Part shown: positions 8,035 through 15,903 of the stretch, piece by piece
How positions within the stretch are numbered: the first letter of the stretch is position 1
Layout of the letters: every line of letters begins with the position of its first letter
Origin: JAAXKN01 sp050258815
GTDB taxonomy: Bacteria; Bacteroidota; Ignavibacteria; Ignavibacteriales; SURF-24
Reading direction: 5' to 3'
DNA length: 64,000 nucleotides
Assembly (NCBI GenBank): GCA_050258815.1
Contig: JBLMZM010000070.1
Location: 62,001 to 126,000, forward strand
The notes under the pieces: model-generated
Told to the model about the DNA's origin: nothing
What the model saw: the letters and a program-made list of their open reading frames with translations, nothing else
The model's database searches: none
Made by a program: the position numbers and the translations under genes

Positions 8035-10461
8035 ATGAAAATTATCCTGATACTTCTTGCCAGCATTTCATTGTTTAATTCAGCAGCCGCACAGCAATTC
8101 GAGATCCAGGGCAGAGTGAGTAATTCCATATCGGGCCAGAATCTGAGCTTCGCAAACCTGAGAGTTCTCAGCTCCACCAACGGTACATCGGCCAACTCCG
8201 AAGGCAGGTACCAGCTAAAACTTCCCGGAGGCAGATACGATATAGTAGCTTCCTATATAGGTTTCATGTCAGATACGGTCCACCTGATTGTTGATGGCAA
8301 CAGTAAGAATGTGGACTTTTCCCTGGTGCCCATTTCAATTCATCTGCCCGGGGTGACGATACTGCCCGGGAAAAATCCAGCTCTTGAAGTAATAAGAAAA
8401 ACAATAATTGCCAGGCAGGACAGGGCTGCAAGGATCAATGACTATAAGTTCGAGGCATATACGAAAGGCGTTATAAGGTCGGACAGGGAAATGACAGCGG
8501 CAACGGGGTCCGTCACCATAACTTCCGAAAAGCTGAGCGATTCTTCAAAACTAAAGATTAATGGTATTCTGGAAAATCAGAGCAGGGGCTTCTTCAAGAA
8601 GCCGGACAGATATAAAGAGCAGATTATTGCCAGAAAGCAGAGTGCAAATTTTCCGTCTTCAATCAATTTGCTCACGGGCGGCAGACTGATACAGAATTTC
8701 TATAATGATGATATTAAATTTTTTGACCGCCCTCTGCCGGGTCCTATTTCAAAAGACGCTCTCAGCTACTACTATTATTATATTGATGATACACTTGCTA
8801 TTGACAATCTGAAGGTGTTCAAGATTTATTTTGAACCCGATAAGTCATCCGACCCGGGCTTTAAGGGCTATGTTTATATAAGCGACAGTACATTTAATCT
8901 GATTAAGGTGGATGTTGAATTAAACCGCGCTGCAAATATTGGGGGACTTCTGGAAAAGGTCAGCATCTTTCAGCAGTTCGTGCCATTTGAAAATAACATA
9001 TATATGCCCATCGATTATCGCCTGTTCATCAGGGCAAATGTTCTTGGGCTGGCAAGACTCGGTTTTGAACTGAACACAATTATGTACGACTACAAAATCA
9101 ACCGGAACATAGACGATGATTTCTTTGACAAGGCCATACTTACTGTATTAAAGGGAGCCGACAGCAAAGATTCCACCTACTGGATGAACTCCCAGACCAT
9201 ACCCAATACATATGAAGAACTGACTGCATACAGAAAAATCGACAGCATCAAGGCGCTTAAACGCGGAGTCTGGGATAATCCCTGGAGCAATCTTACTTCC
9301 AGCCGGATGAAGCTGAGTGACAATGTTTCAGTGAGCGGACCCCTGGGGATCTATCATTATAACCGCGTTGAAGGGCATGCTGCTGATTTGAATACATATC
9401 TCAGGGATCTTAATGAGAGCAGGCTCAATGCCGACCTTGGCCTCAGTTATGGCTTTTCAGACAAGAGAATGAAACAGCAGCTTTCAGTTTCTTACCTTAT
9501 GGGCGATTACAGGTCGTACCGCCTTGATTTGAAAGCCTTCAACAGGCTGTCAAATATTTTTGCAGAGTCAGATTCATATAATGAACTCACCTCAACCATA
9601 CTGGCTCTGTTTACAAAATATGAATTCAGGGATTACTTCTACAGCAAGGGCTTCAATGTAAACTTTGGCTTTCCTGTTTTTCCTGTGATGAATATGGAGG
9701 TGGGGTTTGAAAACCGTACGGATAATTCCGCACGGAAAAATTCCGACTATTCATTCTTTGCACGCAATAAAACATTCAGTGAAAACCCTTCCATCTATGA
9801 TGGCAGGGTAAATGCATTGAGTCTGGGAGTGGATTTTGATTTCAGGGATTATATTGAAGATGGACTCTTCAGAAGAAGGACCACGCAGGGGAATTCCTAT
9901 GCGCTATTTGGAGGCGAACTGTTATTGAGCAGCAAGGGTCTGCTAGGGAGCGGAACGGGCTTTACAACCTACAGCGCTTACACAATGGGAAGATTGAATA
10001 CCTTCAGGTATGCGAGTCTGAACTTCAGGCTCTACGGCCAGTATTCCAGCGGTGCCATTCCGCTGCAAAGGCTTTATGCCTTGCCGGGCAACATAAATTC
10101 TGCGTCAAAGAATTATACCTTCAGGACAGTAAGAATTGGCGAGGTATTCGGTGACCGGGTCGTAACGCTGAACCTGGAACATAACTTCAGGGACGAACTC
10201 TTCAGGCTTTCAGGCATTCCAGTGTTGAAGGACCTGGAGCTGCAGTTAAATACATTTTTTTCCGCCGCATGGACGAAGCTTTCGGATGGGGCGGCCGGTA
10301 TACTGCCCTTAGACTTCCGGCAAAAACCGCCGTCGTCTTTATACGAGGCTGGTTTCAGCATTGGGCATGTACTGTTTCCAATCAGCATTGAATTCGGATG
10401 GCGGCTGAACCACCGGGAAACCAATGGCTTTGTCGTGGGCCTTAATGCTTTTGTTCTCTAG
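8035..10461 (+). CDS. DUF5686 outer-membrane protein with carboxypeptidase-regulatory-like domain
   Basis: 808 residues. Signal peptide 1-19 (cleavage near AAAQQ). Residues about 22-100 form a CarboxypepD_reg-like beta sandwich (GRVSNSISGQNLSFANLRVL, NSEGRYQLKLPGG, YIGF), and the remainder matches the DUF5686 pattern (ALEVIRKTIIARQ, YKFEAYTKGV, GYVYISDSTFNLIKVDVEL), ending in membrane-strand repeats and FVVGLNAFVL. Such proteins are outer-membrane barrels frequent in Bacteroidota; the function is not known. Single gene, with a 97-bp gap to the divergent epimerase. The downstream hairpin at 10503-10526 serves the opposite strand. Confidence 0.88.
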   Translation: MKIILILLASISLFNSAAAQQFEIQGRVSNSISGQNLSFANLRVLSSTNGTSANSEGRYQLKLPGGRYDIVASYIGFMSDTVHLIVDGNSKNVDFSLVPISIHLPGVTILPGKNPALEVIRKTIIARQDRAARINDYKFEAYTKGVIRSDREMTAATGSVTITSEKLSDSSKLKINGILENQSRGFFKKPDRYKEQIIARKQSANFPSSINLLTGGRLIQNFYNDDIKFFDRPLPGPISKDALSYYYYYIDDTLAIDNLKVFKIYFEPDKSSDPGFKGYVYISDSTFNLIKVDVELNRAANIGGLLEKVSIFQQFVPFENNIYMPIDYRLFIRANVLGLARLGFELNTIMYDYKINRNIDDDFFDKAILTVLKGADSKDSTYWMNSQTIPNTYEELTAYRKIDSIKALKRGVWDNPWSNLTSSRMKLSDNVSVSGPLGIYHYNRVEGHAADLNTYLRDLNESRLNADLGLSYGFSDKRMKQQLSVSYLMGDYRSYRLDLKAFNRLSNIFAESDSYNELTSTILALFTKYEFRDYFYSKGFNVNFGFPVFPVMNMEVGFENRTDNSARKNSDYSFFARNKTFSENPSIYDGRVNALSLGVDFDFRDYIEDGLFRRRTTQGNSYALFGGELLLSSKGLLGSGTGFTTYSAYTMGRLNTFRYASLNFRLYGQYSSGAIPLQRLYALPGNINSASKNYTFRTVRIGEVFGDRVVTLNLEHNFRDELFRLSGIPVLKDLELQLNTFFSAAWTKLSDGAAGILPLDFRQKPPSSLYEAGFSIGHVLFPISIEFGWRLNHRETNGFVVGLNAFVL

Positions 10462-10489
10462 GCAGGGAGTGTCAGTGTCTTCGGGACTT

Positions 10490-10526
10490 CTTTAAAAAAA
10501 GAAAAGCACTCAATCCAGAGTGCTTT
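10490..10526 (-). terminator. Intrinsic terminator of the RRM gene
   Basis: AAAGCACTC (10503-10511) and GAGTGCTTT (10518-10526) form a perfect 9-bp stem with a 6-nt loop. On the minus strand it is followed by a run of T (complement of TTTAAAAAAAGAAAA), 24 bp beyond the stop of the RRM gene. Confidence 0.82.
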
Positions 10527-10549
10527 AAAATGCGAACAATTAAAAACCT

Positions 10550-10801
10550 TTACTTTTGGGGTTTTGCTTCGTTGACAATGATACTACGGCCATTCAACTG
10601 GCTACCGTTAAGAGCTTTAATTGCAGCATTTGCATCAGATTCGTTCTCCATTTCAACAAAGCCGAATCCTCTAGATTTACCGGTCTGGCGATCGGTGATA
10701 ACTTTCGCTGAAACAACGGTTCCATAAGATTCAAAAGTTGACTTTAATGATTCGTCGTTTACAGCCCAGGGGAGACTTCCCACAAAAAGTTTAGTACTCA
10801 C
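10550..10801 (-). CDS. RRM-domain RNA-binding protein
   Basis: 83 residues, a single RNA recognition motif. RNP2 is LFVGSLPW (5-12) and RNP1 is KSRGFGFVEM (about 43-52). This matches the small glycine-poor RRM proteins of cyanobacteria and Bacteroidota, often linked to cold adaptation or mRNA handling. The start is GTG at 10801 with AGAGG ahead of it. The gene lies in an AT-rich stretch with about 180 bp to the next gene, leaving room for a regulatory leader. It ends with a strong intrinsic terminator, so it is probably a single-gene transcript. Confidence 0.92.
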   Translation of the reverse strand: MSTKLFVGSLPWAVNDESLKSTFESYGTVVSAKVITDRQTGKSRGFGFVEMENESDANAAIKALNGSQLNGRSIIVNEAKPQK

Positions 10802-10985
10802 GAAAATACCTCTAAAAAAAAATTAATGAAACTATTTCTGTGCTTTTAGCACATTTAAATATAATTGTTATTTTTTTAAAAGCAAATGAAATTATCAAAA
10901 AAAACTTGCGATAATGGGTATGTTTTCGCACTTATTTGCATAATTGTGCCCTCAATCAAAGAGAAAATTTACCCGGAAATAGCCG

Positions 10986-12341
10986 TTACTGAAGCACCGC
11001 ATTGATGGCTGAAGTAATATTATCCACGGGAATAATTCTGATATCTGACTTTAAATTGAGCGACCGCATGTTATTTCGCGGAACAATTATATTGCTGAAT
11101 CCGAGCTTTTCTGCCTCCTGGATTCTCTTGTCTATGTGGCTTATACTTCTGATCTCACCGCCCAGACCAACCTCACCAATAACAACATAACTGCTGTCGA
11201 CGTTTCTGTCCAGAAGGCTTGAAGCAATGCTGCAGCATACTGCCAGGTCAACGGCAGGTTCGTCAATCTTTACACCGCCGGCCATATTCAGGAACACGTT
11301 TGCAGCCGAAAGCCTGAGTCCCGCCCTTTTCTCCAGAACAGCCAGCAGAATTGACAGGCGCCTGTAGTCAAAGCCGGTGGCCACCCTCTGCGGATTGCCA
11401 TAATTTGACGGGGTAACCAGTGCCTGTACTTCAAGCAGTATGGGGCGTGTTCCCTCCATGCTCGATGTAACGGCAGAGCCGGTTGTTCTCTGGTCCCTTT
11501 CGCTGAGGAAAATTTCGCTGGGATTCTTGACCTCGGATAGTCCTGTATCGTGCATTTCGAAAATCCCGATCTCATTGGTGCTGCCGAAGCGGTTCTTCTG
11601 GGCCCGCAGTATCCTGTAGCTATGATGCCTTTCACCTTCGAACTGCAGAACGGTATCGACTACGTGTTCGAGGACTTTGGGACCGGCAATCATGCCCTCT
11701 TTTGTAACGTGGCCGATCAGTATTACGATCTGCTGTGTGGATTTTGCTATTTTCATCAGCTCCGAGGTGCATTCGCGGATCTGCGTTACCGTGCCGGGGG
11801 CATTATCCAGGTCACCCCTGTGCATGGTCTGTATGGAATCTATAATTATTACTCCTGGCGTAAGATCCTGCATCGCACAGACAACATTCTCTACTTCGGT
11901 TTCTGCCAGCACGAAAAAGTTTTCCGAATCAACCTTCAGTCTGGAAGCCCTGAGCTTTATCTGCCTGTTGGATTCCTCACCCGTCACATAAAGAACCTTG
12001 TCTTTGATTTTTGCCGCCGCCTGCATGACAAGCGTGGACTTACCAATTCCCGGGTCGCCTCCTATAAGTACAATTGAGCCGGGCATGAGGCCGCCGCCCA
12101 GGACTCTGTCAAACTCGTTGATATTGGTCTTTACCCTGTCGGCTTCATGTGAACTGATTTCCCCTAATTTCGAGACTGTAAAATTCGACCTTCGCAGAAC
12201 GGATTTATTCTTATCCTTGTCAGCTTCCACAATTTCTTCGGAAAATGAATTCCAGGAGTCGCATTCCGGGCATTTACCCAGCCATTTGATGGATTCATAT
12301 CCGCAGCTGGAGCAGATATACTTGGTTTTTATTTTTGCCAT
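10986..12341 (-). CDS. radA: DNA repair protein RadA (Sms)
   Basis: 451 residues, normal length. N-terminal C4 zinc finger (Cys10, Cys13, Cys24, Cys27), RecA-like ATPase with Walker A GGDPGIGKS (94-102) and Walker B-like VIIIDSI (164-170), RadA-specific KNRFG (249-253), and a C-terminal Lon-like domain. It drives branch migration and helicase activity on D-loops in homologous recombination. Separate from its neighbours by more than 100 bp on each side. Confidence 0.97.
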   Translation of the reverse strand: MAKIKTKYICSSCGYESIKWLGKCPECDSWNSFSEEIVEADKDKNKSVLRRSNFTVSKLGEISSHEADRVKTNINEFDRVLGGGLMPGSIVLIGGDPGIGKSTLVMQAAAKIKDKVLYVTGEESNRQIKLRASRLKVDSENFFVLAETEVENVVCAMQDLTPGVIIIDSIQTMHRGDLDNAPGTVTQIRECTSELMKIAKSTQQIVILIGHVTKEGMIAGPKVLEHVVDTVLQFEGERHHSYRILRAQKNRFGSTNEIGIFEMHDTGLSEVKNPSEIFLSERDQRTTGSAVTSSMEGTRPILLEVQALVTPSNYGNPQRVATGFDYRRLSILLAVLEKRAGLRLSAANVFLNMAGGVKIDEPAVDLAVCCSIASSLLDRNVDSSYVVIGEVGLGGEIRSISHIDKRIQEAEKLGFSNIIVPRNNMRSLNLKSDIRIIPVDNITSAINAVLQ

Positions 12342-12486
12342 AGGAAACTTTATTGCTTAATTAAAAAATTATACTCTATAGAATCAGGACTTATACTTTA
12401 CACATCTGCAGAGATATTACGGCAGAAGATGAAAGTTACCTTTCCATCTACGCTTAATAAACACGCACTTCGGAGAATAAATTCCT

Positions 12487-13230
12487 CTAGAAACCGGTTC
12501 TTTTAATGAAATTGACTACAATTTCGTCCTCGGAGTTAAGCAATTCTTCCGGGGTGCCCTTGAAGTAAATCTTCCCGTCGTGTATCATTGCAATCGTATC
12601 GGCCACGTTCTTGACGCTGACCATATCGTGAGTTACAACGATTGAAGTAACGTTCAGCTTATCCGACAGTTCCTTAATAAGGTCATCGATTGAGTCGGAC
12701 ATGATCGGGTCCAAACCAGTAGTAGGTTCATCATAGAGTATATAGCTAGGATCGGTTACAAGAGCGCGGGCGAGTCCTACCCTCTTTTTCATGCCTCCGG
12801 ACAATTCCGAAGGTTTAAGGTGGAGTATATTTGGCAGGCCGACGAGTTCCAGTTTCGACTCGGCAATTTTTTCTGCTTCAGAAGGAGAAATTGAGTGATT
12901 ATTTTCCACAATAGGAAGAGATACATTTTCGCCCACGGTCATTGAATCGAAAAGAGCTGCACCCTGGAACAGGAAGCCGAATTTTCGCCTGACATTATAC
13001 AATTCTTTTCCGCTCAGCTCCCCGATATCCTGCCCTTCCACCTTAACATAGCCTTTGTCAGGAGAAAGCAGCCCCACGATGTGTTTGAGCAGGACGCTCT
13101 TGCCGCCGCCGCTGCGGCCAATGATACCAATTGTTTCACCTTGCCTGATATCCAGATTAACACCCTGGAGTACCTGTTTTCCCCCGAAGTTTTTATACAG
13201 ATCCCTGATTTCTATCATATTGCACGACAT
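12487..13230 (-). CDS. ABC transporter ATPase, MlaF/Ttg2A type
   Basis: 247 residues: Walker A GRSGGGKSV (38-46), Q-loop FLFQG (87-91), signature LSGGMKKR (143-150), Walker B YILYDEP (163-169), H-loop His201. The GAALFDSMTVGENV stretch after the Q-loop and the GMKKRVGLARAL signature are typical of MlaF, the ATPase of the phospholipid/MCE system maintaining outer-membrane lipid asymmetry. Residue 5 (MIEIRD) could be the true start; neither start has a clear ribosome site. No mlaE permease or MCE protein lies beside it, which is unusual. Confidence 0.85.
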   Translation of the reverse strand: MSCNMIEIRDLYKNFGGKQVLQGVNLDIRQGETIGIIGRSGGGKSVLLKHIVGLLSPDKGYVKVEGQDIGELSGKELYNVRRKFGFLFQGAALFDSMTVGENVSLPIVENNHSISPSEAEKIAESKLELVGLPNILHLKPSELSGGMKKRVGLARALVTDPSYILYDEPTTGLDPIMSDSIDDLIKELSDKLNVTSIVVTHDMVSVKNVADTIAMIHDGKIYFKGTPEELLNSEDEIVVNFIKRTGF

Positions 13231-13284
13231 GTTAAAAATTTGATATATAAATATACCTGAATTTAGGGAAATATGATCCTGTTC

Positions 13285-13324
13285 TTTAAAAAAACAAACC
13301 CGGAGCAGCTAAATCCGGGTTTGT
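13285..13324 (-). terminator. Intrinsic terminator for the 13350-14279 gene
   Basis: Perfect 11-bp arms ACAAACCCGGA (13294-13304) and TCCGGGTTTGT (13314-13324) with a 9-nt loop; on the minus strand the stem runs into GTTTTTTTAAAG. It begins 26 bp past the stop of the exported-protein gene. Confidence 0.85.
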
Positions 13325-13349
13325 TCAGGGAGAGTGTACGTGTCGAAAA

Positions 13350-14279
13350 TTAAAATGTAAATGTCATACCGACTTTCCAGGTGTCGTAAGAGAGTGGTTC
13401 GGCACTGTCAAATGGCCAGTTCATTTTTTCTCTTCTGAGCTGATAGATGGCATACGAGAGACCATTTTTAAGCAGGAAGTTAATAATGGGTCCCGCCGCA
13501 GGTGAAGAGTCCATCACCTCACGGGAGAAGAAATCAACTGCGCCAATTCCTATCCATTCTACAGCCATACTTCCTAAATGTTTCCAGAAAAGATGGCGCG
13601 GGAAGACAATCGAGCGCTCGTACCCGGCGTTAAAGGTAAGCAGCGGAACGATCTGCAGTTTAATTCCACCTTCGCTCATCGTACCAAACCTGAAAGTCTT
13701 GTCGTACAGGCTCAACGTATTCATTTCATCGGGAGTATATAGCAGGGGCCCGGTTGTGGCAGCACCCGGAAGGTTCCATTCCACTCTTGACCAGCCGAAG
13801 GAATTTGATGTATAGGGAATAATTGCGGAATTGCCGAATTTGTAGCCATAGCCTTCCTGGCTCCCGAAACCGAATCGCCAGAGATTAGACGAAATATCAT
13901 TGACGGCACCGGTCTTGGATATCAGATCGGTGGTACTATTACTGATATATGCAAAATTGTTCCTGTATTTTACAATATAACCCTCATATTCTGAAAGTCT
14001 ACTGTAGCTGAGCTTTAGTTCTGCGGCACCGACGTTAGAAAAACCTCTTGTAAATGATTTGATCCCCAGTTTGGAATTCCCGTAAGTTGCTTCAATTGTA
14101 GGTTTACCATGCATGTGAAAATCCATAAAGTCGAAATTAGGGGTGTCGCTGCATTCATAGTCATCTTCATTGTCCCAGTTGTCCCAGGTATCAGTTGAGT
14201 CACTCTCCTGGGCAAAAAGCGCAACAGGCAGGACAAAGACAAATAAAAAGGAAAAAAGTAAAAGTAAGCGTTTCAACAT
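13350..14279 (-). CDS. Unknown exported protein, probable outer-membrane barrel
   Basis: 309 residues, family not recognised. A signal peptide covers about residues 1-23 (cleavage near LFAQES). A short acidic, Trp/Asp-rich segment follows (DTWDNWDNEDDYE, about 29-41), then strand-rich sequence (KLGIKSFTRGF, AAELKLSYSRL, FRFGTMSEGGIKLQIVPLLTFNAGYERS) and a terminal strand VGMTFTF ending in Phe, the usual outer-membrane insertion signal. Residues 225-285 contain Trp/Leu-rich helical parts (RHLFWKHLGSMAVEWIGI). It has its own terminator, and a candidate sigma-54 promoter lies just upstream. Function unknown. Confidence 0.7.
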   Translation of the reverse strand: MLKRLLLLFSFLFVFVLPVALFAQESDSTDTWDNWDNEDDYECSDTPNFDFMDFHMHGKPTIEATYGNSKLGIKSFTRGFSNVGAAELKLSYSRLSEYEGYIVKYRNNFAYISNSTTDLISKTGAVNDISSNLWRFGFGSQEGYGYKFGNSAIIPYTSNSFGWSRVEWNLPGAATTGPLLYTPDEMNTLSLYDKTFRFGTMSEGGIKLQIVPLLTFNAGYERSIVFPRHLFWKHLGSMAVEWIGIGAVDFFSREVMDSSPAAGPIINFLLKNGLSYAIYQLRREKMNWPFDSAEPLSYDTWKVGMTFTF

Positions 14280-14310
14280 ATTCTCTCCTGTAAATTTTAA
14301 CTATAAAAGT

Positions 14311-14325
14311 TCAAACCGTATGCCA
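14311..14325 (-). promoter_or_regulatory. Candidate sigma-54 (-24/-12) promoter of exported-protein gene
   Basis: On the minus strand: TGGCATACGGTTTGA, with TGGCA at -24, TTG at -12, and the exact 10-bp GG-to-G spacing; the last position is A instead of C. The predicted start near 14299 lies about 20 bp before the ATG at 14279, with the CAGGAGAG ribosome site between. The position fits very well; the -12 deviation lowers confidence. Confidence 0.45.
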
Positions 14326-14389
14326 GAATATATCCGGTTGGTCCGTTTTTTTTTATTCAATTCTTTAGACGTATTTATAGCTGAAATAG

Positions 14390-14406
14390 TTACAAAAATG
14401 TGTGAA
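14390..14406. promoter_or_regulatory. Possible activator dyad upstream of the 14311-14325 promoter
   Basis: TTACA-N6-TGTGAA, an imperfect dyad about 90-105 bp upstream of the predicted transcription start, a usual distance for an enhancer-binding site. It resembles the better TTACA-N7-TGTAA repeat at 38280-38302. Weak on its own. Confidence 0.2.
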
Positions 14407-14627
14407 AAAACAGCTGGAAGAGCAGAAACAGAGCCATGAATAGTGAAGCAATAGACAGTGGGAGAGAAAATGTGGGACAAAGATGTCCAGTTATTCAGAT
14501 GCCAGTGTATTTAATAGAGGACATAATACTGGTTAAACCCAGTGGGAAAATCCGGCATTACCGGCCAGGCAACGGGATGGGCCTGTACAGAGGGAATCTG
14601 CCAGGCTTTCTCCGGAAATTAAAATTC

Positions 14628-15029
14628 TTAGTTCAGATGGATTCCAGATTTTTCTTCAAGGGTTTTTACGAGAGTATCCATCAGGACGTCATTCTGCACG
14701 GGCTTGGTCAAGAATACATCCACGCCGGCATTATATGCATTATCCTTATCCTTCTGGAAAGCGTGTGCCGAGAGGCCAACGACGGGCAGGTTGCTGTATT
14801 TGGGTATCTGCCTGATTTCCCTTGTGAGCTGAAGTCCGTCCTTCTTGCCGCGCAGAGAAATATCCATCAGTATAATGTCGAAAGTACCATTGTTTAATTT
14901 TTCATAGAATGTTTCTTCTGAATCGCAAATCTGAACTTCAAACTTCCTCTTGAGAAAGATCTGAAGGAACTTCTGATTTTCAAAATCATCCTCAACAACC
15001 AATAATCTGGGTTTTGAATTTTCATTCAT
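14628..15029 (-). CDS. Stand-alone response-regulator receiver protein
   Basis: About 133 residues forming one CheY-like receiver: acidic pair (VVEDD), phospho-acceptor Asp in IILMDISL, switch Ser in VVGLSAHA, and Lys in FLTKPV. The insertion after the phospho-site (RGKKDGLQLTREIR) matches receivers linked to hybrid kinases (the QTREIR-type pattern). There is no output domain. The ATG at 15029 is preferred; a TTG one codon earlier is closer to the AGGA site and possible. No kinase is adjacent, so its partner lies elsewhere. Confidence 0.9.
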   Translation of the reverse strand: MNENSKPRLLVVEDDFENQKFLQIFLKRKFEVQICDSEETFYEKLNNGTFDIILMDISLRGKKDGLQLTREIRQIPKYSNLPVVGLSAHAFQKDKDNAYNAGVDVFLTKPVQNDVLMDTLVKTLEEKSGIHLN

Positions 15030-15354
15030 CAATGAATTTTTCCTAACTTATATAAATAAAATCGATTTCCTGGCGGCAAAAACCACATACCGGAATTAAT
15101 AACGCAATATGTATGCTTTTTTTCAAAGGAATCCCAATATTATTATCGAAACAAAAACAAATAATATAAACCGGAACACTAAAATTTCATACGTTAATTT
15201 AACTTTTATGTAAAAACATATCAACAAATATTTAATTCTTTAAATATCCCGTGCCTTTTACCCTGCCCGGATGATCTCCGGTGTAGTAAGTTATAGAAAA
15301 ATTGGGATAAAAGATATAATTTAGCTGTATTGTTTAATAATTCCTTTTAGCAAT
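15030..15354. other. AT-rich divergent intergenic region
   Basis: 325 bp between the divergent receiver and YbaK-type genes. It is strongly AT-rich and probably carries both promoters. I could not single out convincing promoter boxes, hairpins or small genes. Confidence 0.5.
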
Positions 15355-15822
15355 ATGTCAAAAACAAATGCGGTAAGAATTCTTGAAGCCCGTGGAGTCA
15401 GGCATTCAACCATCAGCTATGAAGTTCACGAAGATGAACTGGACGCTCTCAGTGTTGCAGACAAGATTGGAGCCGGGCATGAGGAGGTTTTCAAGACACT
15501 TGTGGCGCGGGGGGATAAAACCGGCATAAATGTCTTCTGCATTCCTGCCAGCGCCGAGCTGGACCTGAAGAAGGCAGCTCTGGTAAGTGAAAATAAAAAA
15601 GTAGAAATGATCAAGGTGAAAGAACTGCTGCCTTTAACAGGATATATCAGGGGAGGCTGCTCACCCTTAGGGATGAAGAAAAGCTATCCTACATATATAG
15701 ATGAGACCGCACAACTCTTTGACGAAATCTATGTGAGTGCGGGAGTAAGGGGAATGCAGCTTAAAATTTCACCGCGGGATCTGGCTGAAACTACCGGCGG
15801 TGCCTTTGCAGACATTACCTGA
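15355..15822 (+). CDS. ybaK: Cys-tRNA(Pro)/Cys-tRNA(Cys) deacylase, YbaK family
   Basis: 155 residues. The YbaK/EbsC fold is recognised from SKTNAVRILEARGV at the start, FKTLVARGD, VFCIPASAELDLKKAAL (catalytic-region Lys within ELDLKKAA), and GGCSPLGMKKSYPTYID with the GxCSPxG loop. Such proteins hydrolyse Cys mischarged onto tRNA-Pro as a trans-editing factor. Length is normal. Single gene, convergent with the diheme cytochrome. Confidence 0.94.
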   Translation: MSKTNAVRILEARGVRHSTISYEVHEDELDALSVADKIGAGHEEVFKTLVARGDKTGINVFCIPASAELDLKKAALVSENKKVEMIKVKELLPLTGYIRGGCSPLGMKKSYPTYIDETAQLFDEIYVSAGVRGMQLKISPRDLAETTGGAFADIT

Positions 15823-15903
15823 CAGATTAAACATGGGGATATTCTGTACACCCCCTGCCCTGGTCCTGCAGCCCCAAAAGCAGGGAGTGTGCAAAGTTGT
15901 AAG

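Larger units (their letters stand above)
14280..14627. other. Intergenic region with possible sigma-54 control elements
   Basis: 348 bp between the exported-protein start and the receiver stop. It contains a -24/-12-like promoter (14311-14325, minus) and an imperfect dyad (14390-14406). A plus-strand frame from 14436 runs into the receiver gene antisense and looks like a chance frame. Otherwise nothing recognised. Confidence 0.55.

Noticed and set aside
10937..10953. GGGCAC...TGCA element (minus) upstream of the RRM gene
   Set aside because: The -24 box is displaced by one base relative to the -12 box; not a convincing promoter.
11550..12077. 175-codon plus-strand open frame
   Set aside because: Lies wholly antisense to radA, which has full family motifs; no ribosome site and implausible composition.
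14436..14897. 153-codon plus-strand open frame
   Set aside because: Overlaps the receiver gene on the opposite strand and reads as a chance frame with no domain pattern.
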